Source of the DNA: Bacteroidales bacterium
GTDB lineage: Bacteria > Bacteroidota > Bacteroidia > Bacteroidales > JAOZQN01
DNA: 5,033 nt
NCBI GenBank assembly: GCA_029938985.1
Contig: JAOZTW010000434.1
Location: 1-5,033, forward strand
Direction: 5' to 3'
In this document: positions 4,940 to 5,033 of the stretch, one piece after another
How positions within the stretch are numbered: position 1 is the first letter of the stretch
Layout: every line of letters begins with the position of its first letter
The notes under the pieces: model-generated
What the model saw: the letters and a program-made list of their open reading frames with translations, nothing else
What the model was told of the DNA's origin: nothing
Databases searched by the model: none
Made by a program: the position numbers and the translations under genes

Positions 4940-5033
4940 GGGAGGTATTTAAAAACAAAAATAACTTTGTTTAAATTAGTTAATTACTAAAGTTTTTGCT
5001 TTCATTTTATATTGATTATCAATAATTTATAAA
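4940..5033. other. Intergenic tail, nothing recognised
   Basis: This is A/T-rich sequence after hairpin copy 2. It holds small palindromes (TTAGT/ACTAA near 4977-4991 and ATTGAT/ATCAAT near 5011-5023) but no gene or promoter that I can support. Confidence 0.4.

Noticed and set aside
4776..4958. Leftward open frame of about 60 codons across hairpin copy 2
   Set aside because: It is the shadow frame of the palindromic core. All four differences from copy 1 change the amino acid, and its ATG lies outside the repeated part.

Overview
The window is AT-rich, with very A/T-biased third codon positions and long A/T-only intergenic stretches. It looks like a genome of the phylum Bacteroidota. Three things support this: a secreted protein ends in a type IX secretion (T9SS type A) sorting domain, genes start without a clear Shine-Dalgarno site, and promoter-like sequences fit the Bacteroidota form TTTG-N19/20-TAnnTTTG. 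No finer taxonomic call is made.

Layout. (1) 124-906 (+) is a small secreted T9SS cargo protein with three aromatic-rich internal repeats. (2) 907-1606 is a convergent, repeat-rich intergenic region. It holds copy 1 of a composite repeat (degenerate octamers plus a 123-bp hairpin core), a second unrelated long inverted repeat, and a stem-loop that may end the leftward operon. (3) 2665-1607 (-) is a two-gene operon: a YqaE/Pmp3-like membrane protein with a signal peptide, then a short-type transaldolase 9 bp downstream. (4) 2666-3126 is the divergent promoter region. (5) 3127-4557 (+) is a membrane-anchored PQQ-type beta-propeller protein. (6) 4558-4942 is a run of about 25 octamers followed directly by copy 2 of the hairpin element. 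The last 90 bases show nothing I can name.

The protein genes are ordinary: carbon metabolism, envelope proteins and a secreted cargo. The most unusual feature is the repeat pair. Positions 914-1133 and 4720-4939 line up without gaps at a constant offset of 3806, octamers included, except that the 123-bp core between the 21-bp inverted arms is flipped in one copy relative to the other. With the core re-inverted, the copies differ at only 4 of 123 positions. The core carries a near-ideal Bacteroidota promoter (TTTG-N19-TACCTTTG), which therefore points right in copy 1 and left in copy 2. This is the structure expected of a small invertible promoter cassette or of a palindromic mobile element that landed in both orientations. 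Neither copy has an obvious target gene directly in front of the promoter, so switching is inferred and not shown.
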